A stretch of 15,314 nucleotides of DNA from NCBI GenBank assembly GCA_017386965.1, contig JAFOGE010000055.1, positions 1 through 15,314 on the forward strand, read 5' to 3'. Position numbers and translations under genes: made by a program. Position 1 is the stretch's first letter. Every line of letters begins with the position of its first letter. The notes beneath the pieces are model-generated. The model searched no databases. It saw only the letters and a list, made by a program, of their open reading frames with translations, and was not told the DNA's origin. This stretch comes from Clostridia bacterium (GTDB lineage: Bacteria > Bacillota > Clostridia > Oscillospirales > CAG-272). Of this stretch, positions 6,449 to 14,142 are shown one piece after another.

Positions 6449-6928
6449 CTACACGTAGTTTTTCTCTTTGAGATAGGAATATGCATCCGCATGGAGCAGA
6501 TGGGCGGGATTTTCTCCCCGCTTCAGCATCGCCCGCACTCTCGTAGAGCTGCAATCGGCCCACGCCTCGTCCGCGCGGAGAAGCTCGGTGACGAATCGCG
6601 GATTGTGTGCGCGATTCCATTCCGCCATTTCCCTCTCGTATGCAAGGTCCTTTTCGTCGCGCCAGCCCTTACAAACGGCAGATGCACCCAAGCGATCGTA
6701 AAGATCGATCAGCATTCCCTCATCCGCGATCACGCGGACGTTCGGAAGGCCCTGCAGGGTTCGCTCCGCCACGCAAAGGCGGTCCTCGATGGACAAAAGA
6801 TAGGTCTTCTCGCGGTTGACCATAACAGCCGCTACAACCTGATCGTATTGCTCTGCCACGCGCTCGATCAATGCGCGGTGGCCAAGCGTCATCGGGTCAA
6901 AGCTTCCCGGAACGATCGCAATTTTCAT
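6449..6928 (-). CDS. coaD: Phosphopantetheine adenylyltransferase
   Basis: CoaD transfers AMP from ATP to 4'-phosphopantetheine, giving dephospho-CoA, the fourth step of CoA synthesis from pantothenate. This 159-residue protein has the usual length. It opens with IVPGSFDPMTLGH, the nucleotidyltransferase T/HxGH motif with the preceding GSFDP. KGWRDEKDLAYEREMAEWNR corresponds to the substrate-binding RGxR...D..YE..MA..NR segment, with Lys in place of the first Arg. SSTRVR replaces the usual ISSSxVR near the C-terminus. The ATG overlaps the rsmD stop by ATGA, with GAGGTG 5 bases upstream. rsmD-coaD is a widely conserved gene pair, which strengthens both calls. Confidence 0.95.
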   Translation of the reverse strand: MKIAIVPGSFDPMTLGHRALIERVAEQYDQVVAAVMVNREKTYLLSIEDRLCVAERTLQGLPNVRVIADEGMLIDLYDRLGASAVCKGWRDEKDLAYEREMAEWNRAHNPRFVTELLRADEAWADCSSTRVRAMLKRGENPAHLLHADAYSYLKEKNYV

Positions 6929-7512
6929 GCTTCCACCTCACCCTGCATCCCTGCGTACCGAAGCACCGTAACGCTTGCTGCGCCGTAGCGGTTCTGCTTC
7001 AGCACCGCAAAGCGGGATGCCAGATCGGCATCCCCTCCGAAAACATCCGCAGGGTCTGCGCTCTCGCAGACCAGCTTCGCATCCTCCGCCAGAAGACCGC
7101 GATCGGAAAGCATACGCAGAGAGGATGGGATCAGCCCCAGGGCATACGGAGGATCCAGAAACACCAGATCAAAGGGGGACGGCACGCGCGCAGTGCGCAG
7201 ATAGGTGCTATGCTCCATGCGGACTATCTCACACGCCTCCTCCAGTCGGGTGCGCTTTGCGTTCTCGCGAATCACCGCAGCCGCATCCCCGGAAGCATCG
7301 CAAAGGACTGCGTGACGGGCCCCTCGGCTGATCGCCTCCAGACCCATCTGCCCCGAGCCTGCAAAAAGATCCAATACGTGCGCATCTCGCAGCTCAAACT
7401 GCAAGATCGAAAAGACAGCTTCCTTCGTCCGTTCTGCGGTTGGGCGCGTTGCCTCCCCCGTCAGCGTTTGAAGACGAACACCTCTCGCCTTTCCCGTAAT
7501 AATACGCATCAT
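6925..7512 (-). CDS. rsmD: 16S rRNA (guanine(966)-N(2))-methyltransferase
   Basis: RsmD methylates N2 of G966 in 16S rRNA (E. coli numbering) with S-adenosylmethionine, in the assembled 30S subunit. The protein has 195 residues, normal for the family. MRIITGKARG at the start and RPTAERTKEAVFSIL (23-37) are RsmD signatures. DLFAGSGQMGLEA (48-60) is the SAM-binding motif I; the family usually has G-x-LG here. FLDPPY (118-123) is the catalytic motif IV of N-methyltransferases. The start ATGATG overlaps the uvrC stop; either Met could be used. It lies between uvrC and coaD in one transcription unit. Confidence 0.94.
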   Translation of the reverse strand: MMRIITGKARGVRLQTLTGEATRPTAERTKEAVFSILQFELRDAHVLDLFAGSGQMGLEAISRGARHAVLCDASGDAAAVIRENAKRTRLEEACEIVRMEHSTYLRTARVPSPFDLVFLDPPYALGLIPSSLRMLSDRGLLAEDAKLVCESADPADVFGGDADLASRFAVLKQNRYGAASVTVLRYAGMQGEVEA

Positions 7513-9377
7513 TTTTCCGATCCTCCCATTGCTTGTCCATCCGCACTTCCGTCAAAATATTGGCGGATCGCGCGGGCATCCGACGCAGTAATTCCCGAAA
7601 CAGCCGCAAGAGCTTCCTCGCTCGCGTTCTTCACGCCGCGCATTCCGCCAAAGGCGTGAAGGAGCTTTTTGGCCTTGGCATCGCCGATGCCGCGGATTTT
7701 GGTCAGGGATGACGTCTTGACCGTCTTCCGCTTTGCGTTCTCCATGCGTCCCACCGTAAAGCGGTGTACCTCCTCCTGAATGCGGTAGATCAAGGAGTAC
7801 ACCTCATGCTCACGCGCAATGCTGATCTCTTCGCTCTCGGTGCAAAGAGCGCGCGTCTTGTGATATTCGTCCTTCACCATTCCGAAAACGGGAATCGTGA
7901 TTCCCTTCTCCTCCAGAAGCTCCTTGACGGTTGCAACGTGTCCGCGTCCGCCGTCCAGAAGGATCAGGTCGGGAAGCTCCGAGAAGGAGCCCTCCGCATC
8001 CGAAAGATGGGCAAGACGGCGCGAGAGCGCCTCCTTCATCGAGGCGTAATCATCCGTTCCCTCCACCGTCCGGATGGAGAAGCTGCGGTAATCTGCCTTG
8101 CAGAATTTTCCGTCGATGCAAACGATCATGCCTGCCGTCAAATGCTCCTTGCCGAGGTTGGAGATATCATAGGCCTCGATCCTTTGGGGATAGCTCTCCA
8201 GCCCGATCCGCTCCGCAAGACGCGCAAGTGTCCCCTCGGTGCGCTCGGTGTTGATCTTGTAGAGCTTTGCCTGCTCGGCGGCGTTCTTATCCACCATTTC
8301 GCAAAGCGTGTGAAGCGTTCCGCGCTCGGGCACGCGAACCGCGATTTTCCTTCCGGCACGCGCCTCCAGATAGGCGGAGAAAAGCGCGAGATCCTCCTGC
8401 TGTGCAGAGAAGGAGAGCAAAATTCTTGGCGGAATGTACTCCCGCATGCGGTAATGCTCACAAAGGAAGGAGATCACGTCCTCAATTTCGGAAATGCCGT
8501 CTGCTCCAAACAAAAAATCCGTCTTGTCCTGCAGGATGCCCGAGCGGACGTAGAATACCGAAATACAGGAGCAAAGCTCGTCCGTATAGAAGCCAATGAC
8601 GTCATGCTCGGCAGAAGCGTCCGCGACGACCTTTTGCTTTTCGCGGACCGCGTCGAGCGCACGGATGGTGTCACGGCAACGCGCGGCGGCCTCGTAACGC
8701 TCCTCCATGGCAAGCGACTGCATCTCCTCCTCCAGAATATGGCGGACCTGTGCGCTTCTTCCGCTGAGGATGTCGGTTGCATGACGGATCGACACGGCAT
8801 ATTCCTCGGGGGAAACACCGCCGTTGCAAACGCCCATGCAACGCCCCATCTGATAATAAATGCAGGGACGTCCCTTTCCGATATCTCTCGGAAAAACGCG
8901 GGAGCAGGTGGGAAGGCGCAGCGACCGACTGATCCACTCGATCAGAGCATAGGCCGTTGAGGAGCCGGAATAGGGTCCGAAATACTTTGCCTTGCCCTGC
9001 TCCCTCTGCCTTGTGAAGACCAAGCGGGGATAGTCCCCCTCGGTCAGCTTGATATAGGGGTAGGACTTGGCATCCTTGAGTCGGATATTATACTTTGGGG
9101 TGTGTTGCTTAATGAGCGCGTTCTCAAGTGAGAGCGCCTCCATTTCGTTGTCGCAGACGTAATAGTCAAAATCCCGTACCTGCGCGACCATGCGCGCGGT
9201 CTTGATATTCTTCTCGCTGTTTTGAAAATATTGAGAAACGCGGTTCTTCAGCTTGCGGGATTTTCCCACATAGAGAACCTTTCCCTGCCGATCCCGCATC
9301 ACATAGACGCCTGGACAGAGCGGAAGGGTATTGGCCTTTTGCAAAAGGCTCTCACGGATCAAAGCATCCCCTGCCAT
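7509..9377 (-). CDS. uvrC: Excinuclease ABC subunit C
   Basis: UvrC makes both incisions around UvrAB-marked lesions in nucleotide excision repair. The 622-residue product has the complete order: GIY-YIG-type nuclease for the 3' cut (about 20-100, with GVYVMRD and VLYVGKSRKLKNRV), a four-cysteine region (TCSRVFP, GRPC, RCMGVC) matching the Fe-S cluster ligands, a UVR motif that contacts UvrB (LEEEMQSLAMEERYEAAARC), the RNase H-like nuclease for the 5' cut (AYDISNLGKE and LILLDGGRGH with its Asp residues), and C-terminal helix-hairpin-helix motifs (LTKIRGIGDAKAKKLLHAFG, AVSGITASDARAI). The ATG at 9377 is preferred because AAAGGAG sits 5 bases upstream. It follows ptsH across a terminator and overlaps rsmD by ATGA. 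Confidence 0.96.
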   Translation of the reverse strand: MAGDALIRESLLQKANTLPLCPGVYVMRDRQGKVLYVGKSRKLKNRVSQYFQNSEKNIKTARMVAQVRDFDYYVCDNEMEALSLENALIKQHTPKYNIRLKDAKSYPYIKLTEGDYPRLVFTRQREQGKAKYFGPYSGSSTAYALIEWISRSLRLPTCSRVFPRDIGKGRPCIYYQMGRCMGVCNGGVSPEEYAVSIRHATDILSGRSAQVRHILEEEMQSLAMEERYEAAARCRDTIRALDAVREKQKVVADASAEHDVIGFYTDELCSCISVFYVRSGILQDKTDFLFGADGISEIEDVISFLCEHYRMREYIPPRILLSFSAQQEDLALFSAYLEARAGRKIAVRVPERGTLHTLCEMVDKNAAEQAKLYKINTERTEGTLARLAERIGLESYPQRIEAYDISNLGKEHLTAGMIVCIDGKFCKADYRSFSIRTVEGTDDYASMKEALSRRLAHLSDAEGSFSELPDLILLDGGRGHVATVKELLEEKGITIPVFGMVKDEYHKTRALCTESEEISIAREHEVYSLIYRIQEEVHRFTVGRMENAKRKTVKTSSLTKIRGIGDAKAKKLLHAFGGMRGVKNASEEALAAVSGITASDARAIRQYFDGSADGQAMGGSEK

Positions 9378-9421
9378 CGTTTCTCCTTTCTCCGCCTGCG
9401 CGGAATTTCTTCCATGTACTT

Positions 9422-9480
9422 GGAAAAGAAATGGCGGTGCGCCCCGAACCAAAACCTTGTCCGCAGAAGCACACCGCCAT
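9422..9480 (-). terminator. Terminator after ptsH, ahead of uvrC
   Basis: On the minus strand, ATGGCGGTGTGC (9480-9469) pairs with GCGCACCGCCAT (9442-9431), 12 bp with one G-T pair and a 26-base loop, followed by TTTCTTTT. It lies 17 bases after the ptsH stop and 45 bases before the uvrC start. No clear uvrC promoter lies in between, so uvrC probably relies on read-through or on a promoter inside ptsH. Confidence 0.75.
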
Positions 9481-9497
9481 ACTCTTTATCCGATTGT

Positions 9498-9764
9498 TTA
9501 GAGCTCCGAAAAGCCGCCGTCGATCAGCTCTACCAGTCCCGTGATCGCGGCATCCTCGTCCTGTCCGTCGGCAAGCAGAGTGACAGTCATCCCTTTGGCA
9601 ATTCCGAGGGAAAGAACGCCCAAGAGGCTCTTTGCGTTTACCTTTCGATCCTCCTTTTCGATCCAGATCGAGCACTTATAAGCATTTGCCTTCTGGATGA
9701 AGAAGGTGGCAGGTCTGGCGTGCAGACCGCTGGCATTGACAATCGTTACATCGCGTGAAATCAT
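9498..9764 (-). CDS. ptsH: HPr phosphocarrier protein
   Basis: HPr passes phosphate from enzyme I to sugar-specific EIIA proteins of the phosphotransferase system, in the cytoplasm. The 88-residue product is the standard length. NASGLHARPAT contains the phosphorylated His15, and KVNAKSLLGVLSLGI contains Ser46, the target of HPr kinase in Firmicutes, so both carrier and catabolite-regulation roles are possible. His15 argues against the paralogue Crh. The Met at 9764 is chosen because the conserved region begins there; GGAG lies 10 bases upstream. No enzyme I gene is adjacent. The gene has its own promoter and terminator and looks monocistronic. Confidence 0.94.
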   Translation of the reverse strand: MISRDVTIVNASGLHARPATFFIQKANAYKCSIWIEKEDRKVNAKSLLGVLSLGIAKGMTVTLLADGQDEDAAITGLVELIDGGFSEL

Positions 9765-9793
9765 ACAAATTCCGCTCCATTTTCCGAAATAAT

Positions 9794-9805
9794 TCCCCAA
9801 GGGGA
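9794..9805. promoter_or_regulatory. Palindrome TCCCCAAGGGGA in the ptsH leader
   Basis: A perfect 12-bp palindrome in the predicted 5' untranslated region of ptsH, about 30 bases before the start codon. It is too tight to form an RNA hairpin with a proper loop, so a protein-binding site is more likely if it is functional. Confidence 0.35.
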
Positions 9806-9833
9806 GTTTTAGAGTATACTATTCATCATATAT

Positions 9834-9862
9834 AGTATATCAAATTCAAAACGGAAAATCAA
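9834..9862 (-). promoter_or_regulatory. Promoter of ptsH, with overlapping dyad
   Basis: On the minus strand, TTGATT (9862-9857), 17 bases, TATACT (9839-9834). A second, weaker combination, TTGATA (9843-9838) with TATACT (9818-9813), has a 19-base spacer. An inverted repeat, TATACTAT (9815-9822) and ATAGTATA (9832-9839), covers the -10 region and expected start point, where a repressor could bind. Confidence 0.65.
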
Positions 9863-9951
9863 TAGTCAATTATGTGGTATTTTCACAATGCACAATGCCT
9901 TTTTTCGTGCAAATTACATATAATATTTGAGGAAGCGGAGCTTAGAAGACC

Positions 9952-10476
9952 TCATGGAGATCCGTCCGAATCCGTCATCGCACTGCTTGAAACGATCTCC
10001 GCCACCGTCACATTCCACTCTGCGCGGGTCGAATACAAGGTCTGTCGGCTCCAAAGCAGAAGGGCGTATTTTCCCTCCCGAAGCAAAACGCCCTCTCGGA
10101 TACGTCCCTGCACGATAACCTTCGCGGAAACCTCCAGATAGGAGCCGTCCTCCCAAAGAACGCTTTGCGTACCGCCGATTGTCGAAATGCTCTCCCTCGC
10201 CGGCGAGCAGGAGAGCTCGCGCAAAACACCAAAGGGCGTGCCGTCCGAAAGATACAGTACCTCCCCCACCGACACGCACTCCACCCATTCGGAAGGCACC
10301 TTTTTCAAAAGGAGCGTAACGCAATACGCCTCCTTTGGCAGCTCCTCCTGCTCCCGTTGCAGGGCGTGCTGCCGCAGGCCTACGCCAATGACAGAAAAGA
10401 GCAGAAGAAGGATCAAAAAAAGATCCAACAGATTTCCCCGTCCCCTTTTCGTAGGCTGTCCTCTCTCCCTTTTCAT
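9952..10476 (-). CDS. DUF4330-like single-pass membrane protein (downstream copy)
   Basis: A 174-residue protein with a basic cytoplasmic start (MKRERGQPTKRGRG), one membrane helix (about 16-34, LLDLFLILLLLFSVIGVGL), then an extracytoplasmic, strand-rich domain. The helix opening with N-LLDL and the later pattern of short strands (VGEVLYL, GTPFGVLREL, EVSAKVIVQG, LREGKYALL) resemble DUF4330 proteins, whose function is unknown. The gene starts with an ATGA overlap behind its neighbour, with AGGAGG 7 bases upstream. The neighbour has the same size and layout, so the two may be diverged duplicates acting together beside the O-antigen-ligase-family protein. About 90 bases without a clear terminator separate it from the ptsH promoter. 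Confidence 0.6.
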   Translation of the reverse strand: MKRERGQPTKRGRGNLLDLFLILLLLFSVIGVGLRQHALQREQEELPKEAYCVTLLLKKVPSEWVECVSVGEVLYLSDGTPFGVLRELSCSPARESISTIGGTQSVLWEDGSYLEVSAKVIVQGRIREGVLLREGKYALLLWSRQTLYSTRAEWNVTVAEIVSSSAMTDSDGSP

Positions 10477-10967
10477 TCCACATCCTCCTGAACCGAAAGA
10501 ACCTCTGCTCCCCGCACAAGATAGCCGCCAATGCGAAGATCCGCGCGCATCCCGGCAGCGATCCGAATGTCACAGACCCGCCAACCGTCGCCCTCTCTTT
10601 GTTTCGCCTCCGTACGCACCGTGACGTAAAGATCCGTGCATCCGTCCTCCGCGATTCCCAGGACACCGTCCGAGAGGATCGCGCGCCGATGCGGAAAGAC
10701 AACCGTTGCAACCACCGTTCCAAGGCAAGCCGTTCCGTTCTCGTTATATACAAGTGCCTCCGGGTCCGGCAGAAAGGTGCCGGAAAGCGCGGGATCCAGT
10801 CCGCGAAGACAGATCACGTATTGGATGGAGGAATTGGGTTCCTCCTCGCCCCGCGCGCGCAAAAGCACCGTAAGACCCGCCAACAGCACGGCAAGAGCTG
10901 CGAGCAAAAACAAGCCGTCCACCCAGGAGAAGGCGAAGCGCCCCTCTCCTCTTTCCTTATCCCTCAT
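10473..10967 (-). CDS. DUF4330-like single-pass membrane protein (upstream copy)
   Basis: A 164-residue protein. After a short charged start, one membrane helix (about 15-34, VDGLFLLAALAVLLAGLTVL) leads to an extracytoplasmic domain with DUF4330-like features: LVYNENGTACLGTVVATVV, DLYVTVRTEA and a terminal GMRADLRIGGYLVRGAEVLSV. Function is unknown. The ATG at 10967 is chosen because AAGGAG lies 5 bases upstream; it lies 11 bases inside the end of the O-antigen-ligase-family gene. It couples by ATGA to the next DUF4330-like gene. The order membrane polymerase/ligase plus two single-pass proteins suggests they serve one envelope process, which I cannot name. Confidence 0.65.
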   Translation of the reverse strand: MRDKERGEGRFAFSWVDGLFLLAALAVLLAGLTVLLRARGEEEPNSSIQYVICLRGLDPALSGTFLPDPEALVYNENGTACLGTVVATVVFPHRRAILSDGVLGIAEDGCTDLYVTVRTEAKQREGDGWRVCDIRIAAGMRADLRIGGYLVRGAEVLSVQEDVE

Positions 10968-12792
10968 AAGCACTCCTTTCCTCCTGTTCCTCGCCCGCCG
11001 ATGCCGACATCGCAAGCCCAAGCCAGATCCAGAACAGAGCAAAAACACCAAAATGATACCACACGTAGTCAAAGCATCCCATCACCAAGACGCCCAGCAG
11101 TCCGCAGGATGCTCCCAAAAGATCCCTCCTCGCGCGTCCGCAAAGCCTTGCAGCACCGCAAAGGGTATGCAGGCCAAGCAGAAGAAGCACAAGAAGCAAC
11201 ACCGCAGCCCCCGGCAGTCCCAGCTCCACCGCAACCTGCAGCAGCAGTCGGTGCGCGTGCATGACGGTTTCCGTACCGCTGACCGCATACGCAGGATAGA
11301 TTTTTCGAAAGGCCGCCTCTCCCGTTCCGATCCCCCAGGGATTCTCCAAAAGCATGCGCCAAACGCCCTTCCAGGTATAAAAGCGATACCGTATGGAGGA
11401 ATCCGCCATATTTCCAATGCTCCCAAGCCGCAAAAGCACCGTCCGTGGCAGAGCCGGCGACAGCAGAAGCGCAGGTACTCCGCTCAAAAGAAGAAACACA
11501 CGCGAGCCTTTGTTGCAGAGCAGAAGCAGGCTCGGCAAGGCGACAAGAATGCCAATCCACGCACCGCGCGACCAGGTCAGGATCAGACAACCGCCCTCCA
11601 ACAAGCAGGCTGCGGCAAACAGAAGCCGTTTGATCCCCTTCTCCTCCCCGGAAAAGATCACCGCCACGCCAAGCGGAAGAATCAGAACCAGAAAAACCGA
11701 GAGGATGTTCGGATTTTTGAAGGAAAGCCCCACCCTCCCCGCAAGGAAGGAGAATCGGTTGAGATCCACCCATTTCAGCTCCATGTCGGTAAAGAAGTAT
11801 TGAAGCACGCCGAGCAAGGAAAGAATCGCTCCCGAAAGATGCACGGCCTCGATGACGCGCTCACGCCATTGCTTTCGCAGGAGCAAGCTCGCAGACGGGA
11901 AAAAGAGAAACACCAGCAGCATACGGCAAAGACCGCTCCAAATCCCATCCCCTCCTCCGGATCCGACGAGACCCCCGAGAAGATAGAGCAGACCGAGCAG
12001 GAGAAGCAAAAACTCTGTGCATCCGAAAAAGAGAAGCCTTTGCCCCCTTCGGTACTTTCGCAGCCATGCGATCTCCAAGGCGATCGCTCCAACGGAAAGA
12101 AGCAGGGTAGGATGCGCAAGCCATCCAAGAAACGGCAACGCAAGAGAAAGCAACAGCAGCACCAGCTCCGGAACGCGCAGAAACAGGGTGGCCAATACCG
12201 AGAGCAAAAGGAGGATCGGCAGAACGTAGGGGAAGAATGCAGAAAGTCCTCCAAATATGCCTCCGAAAAGCAAGGGAAGCAAAATGAAAGACCTCCCTTC
12301 CCCTTCGGGAAGCTCCTCCTCAAAAATTCCGCAAAAGCGCAGGAGAAAGCCCTTGCCGAAGCAGCTTCCTCGTAAAAGAGAGGCGAGCGAACGGCTGGAT
12401 TGCAGACACGGCAGGGATGCACCGAGCAGGGAGAGCGGTAGGATCGACCGAAGGAAGGGATCTCCCTCCCTCGCAAAAAAGACCTGTACCGAGGCGGCAA
12501 TTCCTCCATAAATCATGAAAAAGAAGGCCCACGATCCAACACAGCTCTCCAAAAGAAGCCTTCCAAGCCTTCCGAATAAGCCGGAAAGGATCCCGTCTTC
12601 TCCTCTGCGGCGCGCGATCCTTCCGAGGAAGCGGTCCTCATTTCCAAGACCGGAAAGGCACCCCCGCGCAAAATTCCGCCGCAGGGTCTTGGAAAGCGCA
12701 AGCATGCCTTGCGTAAAGCGGCTCCTTTCCGCACTCCTTCCCAAAAAGGCGGATACTCTCTCCGCGCACTCCAAAATTCTGCTTTCCCGCAT
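10957..12792 (-). CDS. O-antigen ligase/polymerase family membrane protein
   Basis: A 611-residue, very Leu- and Gly-rich membrane protein with about 11-13 hydrophobic segments. The last third shows the Wzy_C/O-antigen ligase signature: LTWSRGAWIG, then NPWGIGTGEAAFRKIYP, HAHRLLLQVAVELGLPGA with the conserved His pair and Gln, and further helices. Proteins of this family join or polymerise lipid-linked glycans on the outer face of the membrane. In a Gram-positive cell it is not an LPS ligase; capsule, teichoic-acid-like polymer or glycoprotein transfer are candidates. About 80 mostly basic, cytoplasmic residues precede the first helix. The ATG follows a T6 tract of the trmD terminator directly, with only GGGG as a ribosome binding site within the hairpin; an ATG at 12705 lacks a better one. 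Confidence 0.82.
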   Translation of the reverse strand: MRESRILECAERVSAFLGRSAERSRFTQGMLALSKTLRRNFARGCLSGLGNEDRFLGRIARRRGEDGILSGLFGRLGRLLLESCVGSWAFFFMIYGGIAASVQVFFAREGDPFLRSILPLSLLGASLPCLQSSRSLASLLRGSCFGKGFLLRFCGIFEEELPEGEGRSFILLPLLFGGIFGGLSAFFPYVLPILLLLSVLATLFLRVPELVLLLLSLALPFLGWLAHPTLLLSVGAIALEIAWLRKYRRGQRLLFFGCTEFLLLLLGLLYLLGGLVGSGGGDGIWSGLCRMLLVFLFFPSASLLLRKQWRERVIEAVHLSGAILSLLGVLQYFFTDMELKWVDLNRFSFLAGRVGLSFKNPNILSVFLVLILPLGVAVIFSGEEKGIKRLLFAAACLLEGGCLILTWSRGAWIGILVALPSLLLLCNKGSRVFLLLSGVPALLLSPALPRTVLLRLGSIGNMADSSIRYRFYTWKGVWRMLLENPWGIGTGEAAFRKIYPAYAVSGTETVMHAHRLLLQVAVELGLPGAAVLLLVLLLLGLHTLCGAARLCGRARRDLLGASCGLLGVLVMGCFDYVWYHFGVFALFWIWLGLAMSASAGEEQEERSAYEG

Positions 12793-12841
12793 AAAAAACC
12801 CCTACATCCTCTCGAAGATCCGAGTGTTATGTAGGGGTTTT
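12793..12841 (-). terminator. Terminator after trmD, reaching into the next gene's start
   Basis: On the minus strand, AAAACCCCTACAT (12841-12829) pairs with ATGTAGGGGTTTT (12807-12795), a perfect 13-bp stem. The 21-base loop contains a further CTCG/CGAG stem. The T6 tract (12798-12793) is followed at once by the ATG of the O-antigen-ligase-family gene. It lies 16 bases after the trmD stop. It should end the rimM-trmD transcript, and it also covers the only ribosome-binding-like bases (GGGG) of the next gene. Confidence 0.85.
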
Positions 12842-12857
12842 CGATACACGTATTTCG

Positions 12858-13568
12858 TTATTTCTGCTTTTCCAGAAGATCCGGGCGAAGCCTCTCCGTC
12901 ATCTCGCGCGCCTGCTCGTCGCGCCAACGGTCAATGTTGGCGTGATGCCCCGAGATCAGCACGTCGGGAACCTTAACGCCGTGAAACTCATAGGGCCTCG
13001 TATATTGCGGATACTCCAAAAGACCGGAGGAAATACTCTCCTTCTCATAGCATTCTGCGTCCGAAAGCACGCCGTCCACAAGGCGCGCCACGCAATCGGT
13101 CAGAATACACGCCGGAATTTCGCCTCCCGTCAGCACAAAATCGCCGATGGAGATCTCCTCGTCCACGATCTCATCCACGATCCGTCGGTCCACGCCCCCG
13201 TAGTGTCCGCAGAGCAGGATCAGATTGTCATAGTCACGCGCAAGCTCGGCCGCGCGCGCCTGCGTCAAAACCTTTCCCGTAGGGGAAAGATAGATCACAC
13301 GCCTTGCCCGCGGTGAGAAGCCCTCTCGCTCCTGTGCCTCCAGGATCGCCGTATAGCAGTTATAGATGGGAGGTGCCATCATCAGCATTCCCTTTCCACC
13401 GCCGTACGGCGTATCGTCCACGCGGCGGTGCTTATCCTCGGAATAATCCCGAATGTTGTGCGTATGCACGGAGATCGCTCCGCTCTTCTGCGCGCGTCCG
13501 ATGATGCTCTCCCCAAGGACGGTTCCGACCAGATCGGGAAAGAGCGTCATAATATCAAATCGCATCAT
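12858..13568 (-). CDS. trmD: tRNA (guanine(37)-N(1))-methyltransferase
   Basis: TrmD uses S-adenosylmethionine to methylate G37 next to the anticodon and prevents +1 frameshifts. The 236-residue protein is of normal size, with MRFDIMTLFPD at the start, DDTPYGGGKGMLM (51-63), IYLSPTGK (92-99), SIGDFVLTGGEIPA (140-153) forming the trefoil-knot SAM site, Arg162 (E. coli Arg154), LEYPQYTRP and SGHHANIDRWR. Odd points: the CGRYEG motif reads CGHYGG, so Gly124 replaces the conserved Glu (E. coli Glu116), and Glu177 aligns with Asp169. The start ATGATG overlaps the rimM stop, with GGAG 5 bases upstream. It is the last gene before a strong terminator; rplS does not follow. Confidence 0.95.
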   Translation of the reverse strand: MMRFDIMTLFPDLVGTVLGESIIGRAQKSGAISVHTHNIRDYSEDKHRRVDDTPYGGGKGMLMMAPPIYNCYTAILEAQEREGFSPRARRVIYLSPTGKVLTQARAAELARDYDNLILLCGHYGGVDRRIVDEIVDEEISIGDFVLTGGEIPACILTDCVARLVDGVLSDAECYEKESISSGLLEYPQYTRPYEFHGVKVPDVLISGHHANIDRWRDEQAREMTERLRPDLLEKQK

Positions 13569-14089
13569 ACGTTCTCCGCACCTCCGTCCAGAAGCCCGGG
13601 GATCGTGCGAATATAGATCGCCTCCTCGCCAATGCGCACCACGAATTCGGGTACGGCGGGAACCATATGCTCCCCACTCTCGGTGCGGACGATGTAGAGA
13701 TCCCGCGCTCCCCGGGTATTGACATCCGCCAAAACGCCAAGATGCTCACCGCTATCCGCGTCCCGCACCTCCATACCGAGCAGATCGGCAATAAAATGAT
13801 CCCCCTGTGCGAGCGGAAGATCCTGCCGCGCCGCGTACAGCACGACGTTGCGCAGGGCATTGGCCTTTTCCTCGCTATCCACGCCGGCAAGATCCATCAG
13901 CACGAACTGCCGAAAGACCGACGCACGCACAACGGCAAGAGGACGGTATTCCCCTTTTTCCAAAAGCCAGACTGTTGGCAGATCCGCCAGGACATCGGGA
14001 GAATCGCACCAGGATTCCAGCTTTACGGTGCCGCGGAAGCCGTGAATGTTGATGATCCTTCCGCATTCCAGATATTGTTTCTTTTCCAT
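13565..14089 (-). CDS. rimM: Ribosome maturation factor RimM
   Basis: RimM binds ribosomal protein S19 and helps mature the 3' domain of 16S rRNA in the 30S subunit. The 174-residue product has the two-domain layout. The N-terminal RimM domain has LECGRIINIHGFRGTVKLESWCDSPDV (the G.I...HG..G.V.V... signature). The C-terminal PRC-barrel-like domain has DLLGMEVRDADSGEHLGVLADV, DLYIVRTESGEHMVPAVPEFV and IRTIPGLLDG. The ATG at 14089 is chosen because AAAGGA lies 4 bases upstream and the conserved core begins there. It overlaps trmD by ATGA. Usually rpsP and a KH-domain gene precede it; here it starts its own unit from the promoter at 14143-14171. Confidence 0.95.
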   Translation of the reverse strand: MEKKQYLECGRIINIHGFRGTVKLESWCDSPDVLADLPTVWLLEKGEYRPLAVVRASVFRQFVLMDLAGVDSEEKANALRNVVLYAARQDLPLAQGDHFIADLLGMEVRDADSGEHLGVLADVNTRGARDLYIVRTESGEHMVPAVPEFVVRIGEEAIYIRTIPGLLDGGAENV

Positions 14090-14142
14090 ACGATCCTTTC
14101 TGCGCCGGGCAGATGCCATCGCGCAATCGTTCCTTTGCTTAT

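Noticed and set aside
7764..8960. Long plus-strand frame opposite uvrC
   Set aside because: uvrC is unmistakable on the other strand; this frame has no recognisable motif.
9884..9897. Tandem CACAATG repeat
   Set aside because: Only two 7-base units in A/T-rich intergenic DNA; too little for a repeat family or a CRISPR.
10636..12375. Long open frame on the plus strand opposite the O-antigen-ligase-family gene (579 codons)
   Set aside because: Its product is Lys/Gln/Arg/Pro-rich low-complexity sequence with no domain pattern; it is the antisense of a GC-rich, Leu-rich membrane gene and has no ribosome binding site of note.
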